Origin: Marinifilum fragile JCM 15579
GTDB taxonomy: Bacteria; Bacteroidota; Bacteroidia; Bacteroidales; Marinifilaceae
DNA: 64,000 nucleotides
Direction of reading: 5' to 3'
NCBI RefSeq assembly: GCF_001310955.1
Contig: NZ_BAZX01000007.1
Location: 93,784 to 157,783 of the forward strand
Below, piece after piece: positions 63,879 to 64,000 of the stretch. The translations under genes were made by a program, and so were the position numbers. Position 1 is the first letter of the stretch; every line of letters begins with the position of its first letter. The notes under the pieces are model-generated. The model saw nothing but the letters and a program-made list of their open reading frames with translations, had not been told where the DNA came from and made no database searches.

Positions 63879-64000
63879 AAGGGTTTTGTGTATGATTAGT
63901 GGCGTGTTTAAGCACCTAGTTTAGCAAATAAAGACTGAATAGAAAATCCGCGAGGTTTTTCGTAAGTAGCGAGAGCTAGCCAATAATTATACATGTTGTG
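63879..64000. repeat. Dispersed ~125-bp element, copy 2 (runs to the window edge)
   Basis: Related to 57531-57655. It has the hairpin GAAAATCC-GCGA-GGTTTTTC (63942-63961) and ends ACATGTTGTG at the window edge, so its right boundary is not seen. Confidence 0.6.

Overview
The window looks like a chromosomal piece of a marine or anaerobic member of the Bacteroidota, probably near the Marinifilaceae/Marinilabiliales (inference from gene content, no search run). It is AT-rich. Starts mostly lack Shine-Dalgarno sequences, and several promoters carry the Bacteroidota -7 motif TAnnTTTG. Typical family members include LytS/LytTR two-component pairs, an RND pump fused to its outer-membrane channel, SusD-free lipoprotein genes and DUF5694. 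No rRNA, tRNA, CRISPR array, transposase or phage gene was seen.

Layout. 0-3.3 kb: pstS (reverse, with a Pho-box-like repeat array upstream), a sirtuin and fabG. 3.4-7.9 kb: a probable signalling operon with a 34-residue-repeat lipoprotein, a LytS-type kinase, a degenerate LytS-like pseudokinase and a LytTR regulator. 8-10.7 kb: an exported Ni-superoxide dismutase, a Crp-family regulator and a spondin-domain lipoprotein. 10.7-24.4 kb: housekeeping and accessory genes, namely an ATP-grasp protein, sfsA, a YkgJ-type protein, an MFS carrier, DoxX, MATE, the bifunctional glutathione synthase gshF, a large FtsX-type permease and class I fumarase. 24.5-27.4 kb: arfB, a stand-alone trpB and an SDR.

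27.4-31.8 kb is the most distinctive block. It is a tight operon of a DUF134 regulator, two NifX/NifB-like Mo-Fe-cluster-type proteins, a DUF5320 peptide, a DUF89 protein, two MinD-like ATPases each with two 4Fe-4S motifs, and a YbgC thioesterase. It resembles the anaerobe-specific orange protein (ORP) gene sets of sulfate reducers. A perfect palindrome sits just upstream, and a 21/22-bp phased repeat array lies after the last gene.

32-40.5 kb: a SulP transporter (broken), a ThrE-like exporter, an NTF2-like protein, a LysR/YeiH/TSUP export unit, and a MarR regulator with a double palindromic operator in front of a serine hydrolase. 40.7-48.7 kb: a META-domain lipoprotein and a CzcA-type metal efflux operon. 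49-62 kb: a run of reverse-strand accessory genes (SnoaL, VOC, AraC regulators, DUF1348, AhpD-like, class II fumarase, serine hydrolases, alpha/beta hydrolase, DUF5694) separated by hairpin-rich spacers and by one copy of a dispersed ~125-bp element. 62-63.8 kb: a second LytS/LytTR pair, followed by the second copy of that element.

Seven genes carry nine single-base deletions. Adding one base to a short mononucleotide run restores each of them. This points to systematic sequencing or consensus error rather than gene decay, so those genes are likely intact in the organism.
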